Part shown: piece after piece, positions 44,829 through 53,462 of the stretch | Layout: the number at the start of each line of letters is the position of its first letter | How positions within the stretch are numbered: position 1 is the stretch's first letter | Source: Candidatus Krumholzibacteriia bacterium | GTDB lineage: Bacteria; Krumholzibacteriota; Krumholzibacteriia; Krumholzibacteriales; Krumholzibacteriaceae | Assembly (NCBI GenBank): GCA_023131975.1 | Contig: JAGLYV010000045.1 | Span: 1-64,000, forward strand | Length of the DNA: 64,000 nt | Direction of reading: 5' to 3' | Made by a program: the position numbers and the translations under genes | Notes under the pieces: model-generated | The model's database searches: none | Seen by the model: the letters and a program-made list of their open reading frames with translations, nothing else | What the model was told of the DNA's origin: nothing

Positions 44829-45221
44829 TCAGCCTGTCGGTTCTTTTCCTTCCAGTAGCCAGTCAAGTCCCTGCTGTTCCCAATCGGGATTGTCAAGGGA
44901 ACTGATATATCTCTCTGTATTGTAGATGCCCGTTTCCCTGGCAAGCCTGATGAGCTGAAGGGTCGTGAGGTTGTCCCTGAGTATGACGACAGATCTTATC
45001 ATACCAAGTTCCCTCGCGAATCGCTGCCCTTCCTGAAGCGGTTCCTGCGCCTCATCGGAAAAGGGAATAAGAGTCCTCATGTCGACGAAGACATTGAAAG
45101 GCTCCCCTGCTTCCTCTACCAGAGCCCTGAATTCTTTCAACCATTTCCGGGCTTCCTCGACTCCGACCACTCCTCCCAGAACGATCCTGAAACCATAATC
45201 CATTTTTTCGATACTATACAT
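44829..45221 (-). CDS. STAS/SpoIIAA-like domain protein
   Basis: The 130-residue protein fits a small single-domain STAS-like fold. It alternates strand-helix units: YGFRIVLGGVVGVEEARKWL, FNVFVDMRTLIPFSDEAQEP, and RSVVILRDNLTTLQLIRLAR. No phosphorylatable Ser in a clear anti-sigma-antagonist motif is seen. It lies between a thioredoxin lipoprotein gene and phosphofructokinase on the same strand. Function unknown. Confidence 0.55.
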   Translation of the reverse strand: MYSIEKMDYGFRIVLGGVVGVEEARKWLKEFRALVEEAGEPFNVFVDMRTLIPFSDEAQEPLQEGQRFARELGMIRSVVILRDNLTTLQLIRLARETGIYNTERYISSLDNPDWEQQGLDWLLEGKEPTG

Positions 45222-45274
45222 CTCTACATCCTCGAATTATCTTCAACCTCTCACATCGAAGAACACGGAGGCGA

Positions 45275-45787
45275 TCAGCTCCCACATTCTCCGCCATTGC
45301 GCAGGTACTGATCGAGAGTGACGTTTTTCTTGTAACAGCCCCCTGTAACATATCTCAGGGTCGGCATGAATACATTCGTTTTTTTGAAACCGGGGACGAC
45401 CATGATAATCTTCCCATCGCTCTCCAGATATGCGAGAGAGGGAAATCCTCTTACCTTGAACGATCTCGTCAATTCCACGGAAGTATATTCTTTTCCCTTA
45501 AACCGGAGTTTATCTTTCCTGTTCTCAGCATTGATCCGGATTGTGATAAAATCCTTTTCCAGTACCGTCTTTACCTCGGGATTGGAAAAAGTGTCCCTGT
45601 CCATGACCTTGCACCATTTGCACCACGAAGTATAGAAATCGATTATTACGGGCTTTCCGGAACTGGCGGCCAGTTCCATACCCTCGTTAAAACCGAGCCA
45701 GCCATCAGCAGCCTTCTCTCCACTGCCACCACCACACCCAGCCAATACTATCATTACCAGTCCTATAAAAACAAGATTTCTCGACAT
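45275..45787 (-). CDS. Thioredoxin-fold lipoprotein with CKWC active site
   Basis: Starting at the ATG at 45787 (AGGGAGGG upstream), the product has 170 residues. It has a lipobox (LAGC, Cys18), then VIIDFYTSWCKWCKVMDRDT with the CxxC active site (CKWC), VKTVLEKDFITIRINAE, and a C-terminal RGFPSLAYLESDGKI carrying the cis-Pro loop. It resembles DsbD-gamma-like or thiol:disulfide interchange proteins (thioredoxin_7 type) in the periplasm. In contrast to the selenoprotein at 37665-38882 both active-site positions are Cys. Longer upstream starts would destroy the signal peptide. Confidence 0.82.
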   Translation of the reverse strand: MSRNLVFIGLVMIVLAGCGGGSGEKAADGWLGFNEGMELAASSGKPVIIDFYTSWCKWCKVMDRDTFSNPEVKTVLEKDFITIRINAENRKDKLRFKGKEYTSVELTRSFKVRGFPSLAYLESDGKIIMVVPGFKKTNVFMPTLRYVTGGCYKKNVTLDQYLRNGGECGS

Positions 45788-46074
45788 CTCCAAGCCCTCC
45801 CTCATGTTGTTTTGGCGAAAATTTAATATAACCCAGACATTGAATGACTTCAAGAAGAACTGGCCCCGTCTCTTCCAGATAATCATGGAATAGCTTTCCA
45901 GGGCCGAATTCGATGTTTCTTTCAGGAACTTTTCTCTCACTGATATTTATACAATAGCCACGATAGTATCCTTGAACAACAGGTGCGATGCCTGTATTAT
46001 TCATCGGTCGAAGATGATTGAATCTGAAACATATATACTACTACGACCCGCTCACCAGAAACGAAAGGAAACAG

Positions 46075-49000
46075 ATGAAGAACCTGCTGAAATCAGGGCT
46101 CGTGCCGGTCATGATCGCCTTCATTATCCTGTCGGCCATCCCGGCTGTATCCCAGACAGATACGAAGTCGCAGGAAAAACCGGACAGCTCCGCGACAATT
46201 GAAAAACTGGAAGACGCGAAGATCCATATCGACCAGTGGTTGCGCCTGGGCCCTGTAACATCACAATTTCCGGCATTTCATGATGAGGACGGGAAAGACA
46301 ACGACGCGGCATTTCTTTTGTCTTTTAAAAACATGGACTTGAACCGTCTTTCGCCGTCCGCGGGTACTCCTGTCAACACGCTCGAGGGGCCGATGTCATG
46401 GACCGTAGTTTCAGCCGACACTCTCGGAGTCCTGCTTGAAAGCCTGACAGACATACCTTCCACCTCATACCTGGCAACATGGATCGAACTGCCGCGATGG
46501 ATGAAGATCGAGATCGAAGCAGCTTCGACAGACCCGTTCGAATTGTTCATCGACGGGGTATCGCTGGTAAAATCCAGCTCAGTCAGCGGAACAGGCAGGC
46601 CCGGTAAACCAAAAACAGGAAACACAGATCTTAAACAGGGGAAACATCTTCTTATTGTAAAAATGGTCCATGTCCCCGGCGACACGCTCGCCGACTGGCG
46701 GATGAACGCCTCCCTGAGGGCAACGGAAGATTTCAAAGAAATACCGGTCGTCTCGATCGACCCGACGACAAGATTGAACATATCACATATTCTCGACGTC
46801 CCCAATATCAGCGGGATCGACGTATCACCGGACGGAAGACTTGCCCTTATCAGTTACTGGAGATTTCTCCCCCCCGAGGGACAAAGGGAGAATTACAGGG
46901 AGATCCGAAGACTTCCGGACGGAGAACTCGTCAACACGATCCGCGAAAGCGAGATGTCGAACATGGATTGGGCCCCGACAGGAAACCGTCTGTCGTATGT
47001 AGCGAAACGAAAGGGAAAAGGTTCCATACGGATCCTCGACCTGGATACTGGAAAAACCGAGACCATCATAGAAGATATAAAAGACCTCGGAGATTACACC
47101 TGGAGTCCTGATGGTACATGGATGGTCTATTACATCAATGAAAAACCGAAAGATAACAGTACAGGCGTAAAAAGGCTGCAGGGGATACAGGACAGGCAGC
47201 GCTTCGCGAGAGGCAGGACATCCCTGATGATGACTTCCGTACCGGGTGGCTCGGTAAGGAAACTGGCCACCGGGAAATTCGACTCGTCCGTCAGTGATAT
47301 CCATCCTGACGGCCGGAAGATCCTGCTCTCGAGATATTATGAAGACCTGTCCGAGAGGCCCTTCGGCACATCGGAACTTATCCTTCTCGACCTCGATGAT
47401 ATGAGTACCAGGCAACTTCACAAGGGACACTGGGTCAACGGAGCTCAATGGTCTCCGGACGGGAAAAAGATCCTGATCAAGGGGGCCCCCTCCACTTTCG
47501 GCGATATCGGAGTCGACGTGAAAGAAGGAGTGATTCCGAACGATTACGACGGCCAGCTCTATATCATGGACCTCGGGACAGGTGAAGTAAAAGCCATATC
47601 AAAAGATTTTGATCCAGCCATTTCCGGAGCAATCTGGTCAAAAGCCGATAACAGGATCTATATTACCGCGGCAAAGAAAGATCTGAAGAAATTTTACAGA
47701 TACGATTCCCGCAAACAGGCATTCCGGGAGATAAAGACAGAAGCCGATGTCGTCAGCAAACTGAGCATTTCATCAAAAAGGTCTATTGCGGCATTTGCGG
47801 GTGAAGGAGCGAGCCTGGCTCCGGCAGTATATTCTATCGATCTGAAGAAAGACAGAGTCAGAAAGATAGCCTCTCCCGGCTCCGGAATGCTGGATAACGT
47901 GAAAATCGGTGAGATCGGAGACTTCGACTTCGTCACTGAATCGGGGACTACGATCATTGGAAGGATCCACTATCCCCCCGATTTCGACTCGACTCGTCTC
48001 TATCCATGCATCGTCTATTATTATGCTGGGACTTCTCCTGTCGACAGGCGTTTCGGAGGCAGATACCCGTTCAACCTCTGGGCCGCCAAAGATTTCATCG
48101 TGTACGTCCTCCAGCCCAGCGGCGCGACAGGATTCGGCCAGAAATTTTCCACCGCGCATGTCAACGACTGGGGAAAGGTGACTTCACAGGAGATCATCTC
48201 TGGAGTAGGAAAATTCCTCGAGGCCCACCCGTTCGTGAACCCATACAGGGTAGGATGCGAAGGCGCCTCATACGGCGGATTCATGACCCAGCTGTTGATC
48301 ACACGCACCGATATCTTCGCCGCGGCGGTATCACATGCCGGCATCAGTATGATCGGGAGCTATTGGGGAGAGGGCTACTGGGGATACGCCTATAACGCCG
48401 TCTCCGCAGCCGAGAGTTACCCGTGGAACAGGCCCGATATCTACGTTGACCAGAGTCCCCTCTTTGCGGCTGACAAGATCGTCACCCCCCTTCTGCTTCT
48501 GCACGGGGCGGCGGACACCAACGTACCACCCGGCGAAAGCGAGCAGATGTATACGGCGCTGAAGATCCTCGGCAAGGATGTCGAATATATCAAATATGAG
48601 GGACAGAACCATTTCATACTTGATTACAAGAAAAGAAAATCATGGTCCGATGCGCAACTCGCCTGGTTCGACAAGTACCTCAAAGACCAGCCTGAGTGGT
48701 GGGACGAGATGTATCCTCCGATAGATCCTCCGAAGAAAAGTCTACCCGCTTACCACGGGCTGCACGAGGTCGTCCTCAAGGAAGACTACCGGGCGCTACT
48801 GGGAGAAGTGACAAGAGAGGATATTGCGAAAACTATCGCCGGATGGGACGACGAATTTTTCGACTATACTCCCGACCAGGAGACGCTTTCCGCCATCGAA
48901 GAGGAGATCTACGGAGTAGAGATCACCTGTGTCCTCGGTACCTGGTGCTCCGACTCGCAAAGAGAGATACCGAGACTCTGGAAAATACTGGAAACGGTCG

Positions 49001-49242
49001 ATTACCCCGTCTCGGAAATAAAGATGTATGCGGTGGGGAGCTCCCGTTTCTCGGCCGACCTGCAAGTACCGGCAAGAGTCCTCACCTGGTCAGAGAGACT
49101 GAAAGATCATTACGATGTCGAAAGGGTCGCCACGATAATTATATCCCGGGGCGGCAGGGAGATCGGAAGGATCGTCGAGACTCCCGAAGAATCTCTTGAA
49201 AAAGATCTGATGAAGATCCTGGAAAAGGAAACGGATCGGTAG
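46075..49242 (+). CDS. S9 prolyl-oligopeptidase-family peptidase fused to thioredoxin-like domain
   Basis: From the ATG at 46075 (AAAGGA upstream) the product is 1055 residues with a signal peptide (VPVMIAFIILSAIPAVSQ). Residues about 235-600 form a WD40/TolB-like beta-propeller (DVSPDGRLALISYW; WSPDGTWMVYYI; WSPDGKKILIKG). The alpha/beta-hydrolase domain has the nucleophile motif GASYGGF near residue 730, then HGAADTNVPPGES and GQNHFIL for Asp and His. After about residue 930 a separate domain carries CVLGTWCSDSQREIPRLWKIL and a late ATIIISRGGREIGRI, a thioredoxin-like fold whose active site reads C-S-D-S with only one thiol. Such S9 enzymes cleave short peptides after Pro or Ala. The fused domain is discussed as a finding. 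Confidence 0.87.
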   Translation: MKNLLKSGLVPVMIAFIILSAIPAVSQTDTKSQEKPDSSATIEKLEDAKIHIDQWLRLGPVTSQFPAFHDEDGKDNDAAFLLSFKNMDLNRLSPSAGTPVNTLEGPMSWTVVSADTLGVLLESLTDIPSTSYLATWIELPRWMKIEIEAASTDPFELFIDGVSLVKSSSVSGTGRPGKPKTGNTDLKQGKHLLIVKMVHVPGDTLADWRMNASLRATEDFKEIPVVSIDPTTRLNISHILDVPNISGIDVSPDGRLALISYWRFLPPEGQRENYREIRRLPDGELVNTIRESEMSNMDWAPTGNRLSYVAKRKGKGSIRILDLDTGKTETIIEDIKDLGDYTWSPDGTWMVYYINEKPKDNSTGVKRLQGIQDRQRFARGRTSLMMTSVPGGSVRKLATGKFDSSVSDIHPDGRKILLSRYYEDLSERPFGTSELILLDLDDMSTRQLHKGHWVNGAQWSPDGKKILIKGAPSTFGDIGVDVKEGVIPNDYDGQLYIMDLGTGEVKAISKDFDPAISGAIWSKADNRIYITAAKKDLKKFYRYDSRKQAFREIKTEADVVSKLSISSKRSIAAFAGEGASLAPAVYSIDLKKDRVRKIASPGSGMLDNVKIGEIGDFDFVTESGTTIIGRIHYPPDFDSTRLYPCIVYYYAGTSPVDRRFGGRYPFNLWAAKDFIVYVLQPSGATGFGQKFSTAHVNDWGKVTSQEIISGVGKFLEAHPFVNPYRVGCEGASYGGFMTQLLITRTDIFAAAVSHAGISMIGSYWGEGYWGYAYNAVSAAESYPWNRPDIYVDQSPLFAADKIVTPLLLLHGAADTNVPPGESEQMYTALKILGKDVEYIKYEGQNHFILDYKKRKSWSDAQLAWFDKYLKDQPEWWDEMYPPIDPPKKSLPAYHGLHEVVLKEDYRALLGEVTREDIAKTIAGWDDEFFDYTPDQETLSAIEEEIYGVEITCVLGTWCSDSQREIPRLWKILETVDYPVSEIKMYAVGSSRFSADLQVPARVLTWSERLKDHYDVERVATIIISRGGREIGRIVETPEESLEKDLMKILEKETDR

Positions 49243-49288
49243 GTGATCCCGACCGCAATACTCTGGTGACACTACCCTCAGACACAGA

Positions 49289-49322
49289 GAGAGGCCCGGG
49301 AAATTATTCCCGGGCCTCTTTT
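49289..49322. terminator. Bidirectional intrinsic terminator between convergent genes
   Basis: GAGGCCCGGGAA and TTCCCGGGCCTC form a perfect GC-rich stem around ATTA, followed by TTTTT on the plus strand. It can stop both the S9 peptidase transcript and the opposing MFS transcript. Confidence 0.88.
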
Positions 49323-49358
49323 TACGCGAATCCTGGTGCGAAAGTCTGTAAAAACGTT

Positions 49359-50618
49359 CTAGGCCTGTGCCTCCTTGCTCGGCAGCTGCAACCCTGTACC
49401 GAGCCTCTTGTCGGTCCTGAGAAGGATGAGGGCCGATATCAGCCCCACAAAACCCAGAGAGGCAAACATGATCTGCATCGGAAAATACCCGTTCCTGTCG
49501 ACCACGATCCCGGCAAGCCACGGGAAGAGTGTCAGCCCCGCGTTCTGGATCCATCCGATCATACCGTACGCGGTCCCCAGGTAATTCTCCTTGACCAGGA
49601 TAGGAACGGCCGGCCAGAGGGCCGCGGGAACGAGAGAAAAGGAAACGCCCAGTATGATAAATGGTACGGCAGGATGTATATTCGTCGATCCCAGAAGAAG
49701 ATGGGCGGGGAAAAGCAGAAGCGATCCGAGCAACATCAGTGTCCCCCGCTTACCGAACTTATCGACAAGAAAACCGAAGATCGGCGTAAAGATCATCGTA
49801 CTCCCTGAAGCCATCGCTGTATACCATCCGGCCTGCGTCGCGCTCATCGCAAACTGCTTCTGAAGCATGCGCGGCGCGTGTGAAAGGAAAGGGAACATCG
49901 CCGAATAGAAGGTCACGCACAGAAGACTCACCAGCCAGAACGATGGGCCGAAGTTCCGGACTTCCTTGAGGATCTTTATCATGCCGACCTGTTCCTCGCT
50001 ATCCTCCCCGGCGCTCGCACCCTTCTTGTCCACGGCCAGATATACGAGGAAGAGAAGGAATGTGACGAACATGACCGCGGTACCGGCCCAGACCGACCAG
50101 GTCCACGAACCCAGGCTGTTCCTGATCATCGCGGAAGTGCCCATCGCCAGAAAAGTACCCATCCTGCATACCGTGATATTGAGCCCGAAGGCCAGTGAAA
50201 GCTCTTTTCCCCTGAACCATCTCGCTATCACCTTGTTGACGACGAGGATCGCCGCTTCCGATCCGAATCCGAATATCCCTCTTCCGACCAGCATCCAGAC
50301 AAAAGACTTGTCTGCGGCCACAGAGGTGACAAGAGACCCTAAAACACAGAGCCCGGCGTAAAGGATCCCTGCCTTTTTTATTCCGAGCCTGTCCAGCAGA
50401 ACGCCAGCAACAACCACCAGGAAAAAGAGGTTAGGCAGAGAATATAACGTAAACAGCAATCCGTACTGGGAGTTGTCGATATTCATCGACTGCTGGATAT
50501 AATCGTTGATCGGTGTGACCGCGTCATAGACATAATAGGATCCGAAAAGGACCATACTGATCAAAAACAGTATCAGCCACCGCCACCAGGGTTTCTCCGC
50601 CTGTGCCTGTTCTTCCAT
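49359..50618 (-). CDS. Major facilitator superfamily transporter
   Basis: The 419-residue protein has twelve predicted helices and the MFS loop motif between helices 2 and 3 (GVLLDRLGIKKAGIL), with a second copy after the central loop (GFLVDKFGKRGTLML). GRGIFGFGSEAAILVVNKVIARWF resembles the motif region of the nitrate/oxalate/formate and anion:cation symporter branches. Substrate cannot be assigned with confidence. AGGAG precedes the ATG. A soluble linker (VDKKGASAGEDSEEQV) separates the halves. Confidence 0.85.
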   Translation of the reverse strand: MEEQAQAEKPWWRWLILFLISMVLFGSYYVYDAVTPINDYIQQSMNIDNSQYGLLFTLYSLPNLFFLVVVAGVLLDRLGIKKAGILYAGLCVLGSLVTSVAADKSFVWMLVGRGIFGFGSEAAILVVNKVIARWFRGKELSLAFGLNITVCRMGTFLAMGTSAMIRNSLGSWTWSVWAGTAVMFVTFLLFLVYLAVDKKGASAGEDSEEQVGMIKILKEVRNFGPSFWLVSLLCVTFYSAMFPFLSHAPRMLQKQFAMSATQAGWYTAMASGSTMIFTPIFGFLVDKFGKRGTLMLLGSLLLFPAHLLLGSTNIHPAVPFIILGVSFSLVPAALWPAVPILVKENYLGTAYGMIGWIQNAGLTLFPWLAGIVVDRNGYFPMQIMFASLGFVGLISALILLRTDKRLGTGLQLPSKEAQA

Positions 50619-50751
50619 CCGTCCACTCCTTGTTAAGAGGTGCGTCCCCGCATGTCTGATCTCATGAATACTGATCTCTTCCGGCGACTATATCATTTAT
50701 CCTGGAACTCATCAACCATCCGTACAAAATCAGTCTTGCTGCTTCGTCCTG

Positions 50752-52326
50752 TCAGAACTTACCTGTGTATTTCCACCAGAGATGGTCTCCAAGGTCCCAG
50801 TACGCGGCCGTTGTCTCTTCGGCAAACCCGCAGGAATATCCGGTGAGTAACTTTCTGGCTTTCTTCGGGCTTTTCTCGAACAGGGCCATCGCTTTCTTTT
50901 CCAGATCTGCCTGGTCATCGAAAGCCCTGTCTTCGAACGCCACTCTTACCGAATCGACATCGACTCTCATCTGTCCCCATTTCTGGGCGGACAGGTCGGC
51001 GACACGGTTGAACCCCCACCACGCGCAATCCCTGTCGAATGCCTGGCGACCACTGAGTTTCCAGCTTTCGGGCAAATCGGAGATCCCGCAGTAGAGAGGA
51101 GTAAAAGCGGTCATAGCAGGGTTGTCCCATCCGAACCAGACCAGGCCTCCTACCGGATCGGGCATCCATCCGCGAGACTGGGTCACCGTGATATACGCGC
51201 AATAATACCTGGCTATGCATCTCTCACCCATCTTGCCCCATCCCCCATTCACCTTCATCAGGGGCATTAGATCGTAATGCATGAACGGGTTCGCGTACGG
51301 GCTCTTCTCAAATTTCCCGTCCTCGCCTTCCACATACATGAACTTTGTCATATCAAACTCTGTCCCCTCGAAAGTATCCCTGAATACCTCCATTACCTGC
51401 CTTACAGTGACAAGGGTATCGGGTTTGACCGAGATGGGATAGTTTTCAGAGTTTGGGTCGAGCCCGATGGATGGCGCAAGCAGGTCGAGAACCCTCCATT
51501 CCCTGCGACGCGCGGCCATACTGGCACGTCCCCCCGGATCATACGCGTAGCAAAACCTGAACACCTCTCCCGACCCGGGATCGTACCAGCCGTTTTCTAT
51601 AGCGACATCGAAGACATTTTCGCTGACCATGAAATTTTCCGTATCATCAGGATCGATCTCCATGATCCTGCTCGCGTTGGCCGTCACCCCGACATGGTCG
51701 TCCGGTATACGCTGCGCCGCCCACACGGCGCCCACCCTGTCCTTTCCCGAACCGATGATCTCGAAATGCCATATCTCGTCCGGATCGGCAAACATGAGAC
51801 ACTCTCCGCCATCGTTATATCCGAATTTTCTGGTAAGCTCGTCTATCAACCTTATTGCCTCTCTGCAGGTAGAAGCCCTTTCCAGGGCAAAACGGCAGAG
51901 TTCCTCGCAGGAAAAGAACGCATCCTTATTCCTCAACTCGACCCTTCCACCGAATGTGGATTCCCCGATCGCGAGCTGCTTTTCGTTCATGCATGGAAAA
52001 GCTGAATTGAGATATCCAAACGTCTCCCTCACCTGGGGGATCTCACCCATCAGCCTGACACCCGCGGTATCGCCAGGATACCTGGTGAACCTTGACCCAA
52101 GATATACTCCGCAGGTACTACCCTTGCGGTATTTTGCCCCAGGTACGATCTCCATCCATGTCCTGTCGATCCGGCTGTCGCAGGTATGGCTTGTCGTAGT
52201 CGAACCATCGGTCGAAGCCTTCTTCCCGACAAGAATACATGTACACGCCTCGAGTCCGGGACCGGCCAGGACACCGATCAGAAAAACGACAGTCAGGAAA
52301 ATACTCATGAACCGGGAAAACACCAT
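50752..52326 (-). CDS. C69-family dipeptidase, exported
   Basis: The 524-residue protein has a signal peptide (MSIFLTVVFLIGVLAGPGLEAC). The C69 N-terminal nucleophile signature follows directly: ACTCILVGKKASTDGS, where the first or second Cys would become the N-terminal nucleophile. Other typical parts are GECLMFADPDEIWHFEIIGSG and PDDHVGVTANASRI. C69 peptidases such as PepD hydrolyse dipeptides with broad range. Export is not usual for lactobacillar PepD but is seen in anaerobes. GGAGGA lies 6 nt before the ATG. Its last residues reach toward an MFS carrier gene; linkage with transport of amino acids is a guess. Confidence 0.87.
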   Translation of the reverse strand: MVFSRFMSIFLTVVFLIGVLAGPGLEACTCILVGKKASTDGSTTTSHTCDSRIDRTWMEIVPGAKYRKGSTCGVYLGSRFTRYPGDTAGVRLMGEIPQVRETFGYLNSAFPCMNEKQLAIGESTFGGRVELRNKDAFFSCEELCRFALERASTCREAIRLIDELTRKFGYNDGGECLMFADPDEIWHFEIIGSGKDRVGAVWAAQRIPDDHVGVTANASRIMEIDPDDTENFMVSENVFDVAIENGWYDPGSGEVFRFCYAYDPGGRASMAARRREWRVLDLLAPSIGLDPNSENYPISVKPDTLVTVRQVMEVFRDTFEGTEFDMTKFMYVEGEDGKFEKSPYANPFMHYDLMPLMKVNGGWGKMGERCIARYYCAYITVTQSRGWMPDPVGGLVWFGWDNPAMTAFTPLYCGISDLPESWKLSGRQAFDRDCAWWGFNRVADLSAQKWGQMRVDVDSVRVAFEDRAFDDQADLEKKAMALFEKSPKKARKLLTGYSCGFAEETTAAYWDLGDHLWWKYTGKF

Positions 52327-52845
52327 GACAGTCCTCCACCGAAAATGTTGCCAGAAAAACGGCGATTGAAGCGCCGCGCACAGGGTGCCAGAATATCAAT
52401 GAAAAGGATGGCAGGCAATCAATATCTTCCAATAGACACGCGCCTGACGGACATCGATGAGGCAGCGGGAAAAGGGGACCATGACCCTGAAAACCGGAAA
52501 AAATGCTGGCATTTCCCTGACATGTAGTTGTATATTTGTATTGTGGAAACAGTTCCGACAAAGGAGAAAGCAGGGACTCTTAACCAAAAGCGTACAGATA
52601 GCGGCCGGGTTCAAGAAACGGTTCGAAAAAGTAATTTACCTGTCATATATTTTCCAGGACAAATCTTATTCGAAGCATGACTTGTGAACGGTGTCGAATC
52701 GATTCGGCAGAACGCGATCCACGATGTCTTCTTACGCTTGTAAACCGGGGTGATGCCTGAAAAAAAATGTAGACGCTGCAGGCTACAACAGTACCTGCGG
52801 CTAGATTCCGACCAAGTTTTTGTTTTAGAAAGGACCCTTAAGAAA
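52327..52845. other. Long intergenic region and probable leader of the RRM gene
   Basis: More than 500 bases between the C69 gene (minus) and the RRM gene (plus) without a supported gene. Near 52776-52800 the sequence GCAGGCTAC/GTACCTGC can fold into a hairpin of about ten pairs with a single bulged C, roughly 45 bases before the RRM start. AT-rich TTTTTGTTTTAG and the ribosome binding site AAAGGA follow. A perfect 12-base palindrome CGAATCGATTCG lies near 52693. Confidence 0.45.
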
Positions 52846-53148
52846 ATGGCAAAGAATATTTATGTTGGAAACCTTCCGTTTTCAACAAGCGATGATGATC
52901 TTAATCAGCTCTTCAGCCCTTTTGGCTCAGTGAGTTCAGCCCGCATCATCAAGGACAAGTTTACAGATCGTTCCAGGGGCTTTGGTTTCGTAGAGATGGA
53001 CAATGACGAAGAAGCATTGAAAGCCATCGAAGGTGTCAACGGCAAGGAAATCGATGGCCGCGCCCTCAAGGTCAGCGAGGCAAAACCCCGCGAGGACAAA
53101 CGAGGCGGCGGCGGCGGTGGCGGCGGATACGGCCGGGACAGATACTAG
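52846..53148 (+). CDS. RRM-domain RNA-binding protein with glycine-rich tail
   Basis: The ATG at 52846 gives a 100-residue protein with a single RNA recognition motif: RNP2 as IYVGNLPF near residues 4-11 and RNP1 as RGFGFVEM near residues 44-51. A short Gly-rich tail (GGGGGGGGYGRDRY) follows. Such small bacterial RRM proteins (Rbp, known from cyanobacteria and many others) bind single-stranded RNA and are often cold-induced. An upstream in-frame start at 52750 would add a Cys/Arg-rich piece not typical of the family. A strong terminator follows, so the gene is monocistronic. Confidence 0.93.
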   Translation: MAKNIYVGNLPFSTSDDDLNQLFSPFGSVSSARIIKDKFTDRSRGFGFVEMDNDEEALKAIEGVNGKEIDGRALKVSEAKPREDKRGGGGGGGGYGRDRY

Positions 53149-53178
53149 AAGCCCTGGTTTGATATTCCATATAAAGAA

Positions 53179-53212
53179 AGCGGAGGATGTCCATCCTCCG
53201 CTTTTTCTTTTT
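53179..53212 (+). terminator. Rho-independent terminator of the RRM gene
   Basis: AGCGGAGGATG and CATCCTCCGCT form an 11-bp perfect stem with a minimal loop, followed by TTTTTCTTTTT, 30 nt after the stop codon. Confidence 0.92.
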
Positions 53213-53220
53213 ATCCAGAC

Positions 53221-53254
53221 AAAAAAAAGACCGACCGATCATTTGATCGTCCGG
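53221..53254 (-). terminator. Rho-independent terminator of tRNA-Asp
   Basis: On the minus strand, just past the tRNA 3' end, CCGGACGATCA and TGATCGGTCGG pair over 11 positions with one mismatch and a wobble around AA, followed by TCTTTTTTTT. Confidence 0.75.
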
Positions 53255-53264
53255 TACTAAAAAA

Positions 53265-53339
53265 CGGGGCCGACGAGACTCGAACTCGCGACCTCCTGCG
53301 TGACAGGCAGGCGTTCTAACCAAACTGAACTACGACCCC
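53265..53339 (-). tRNA. tRNA-Asp (anticodon GTC)
   Basis: The 75-nt minus-strand sequence folds into a complete cloverleaf. The acceptor stem GGGGTCG pairs with CGGCCCC (one U-G), the anticodon arm is CCTGC-CTGTCAC-GCAGG with anticodon GTC, and the T arm includes TTCGAGT. The discriminator base is G73, normal for bacterial tRNA-Asp. The CCA end is not encoded (TTTT follows). Confidence 0.96.
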
Positions 53340-53462
53340 GTACTAATCGTCTTCGGACGCTGAGCGTTTCGGATGGCCGAAAAAAAACAGGCAGCCATCC
53401 CTGCCCAACACAAATATTTATAACAGGGTATGGTCTCAATGTCAAATAAATTCTGATGCAGC

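Noticed and set aside
46018-46074. Upstream start of the S9 peptidase gene
   Set aside because: The extra 19 residues would precede and disturb the signal peptide; the ATG at 46075 has a clear ribosome binding site.
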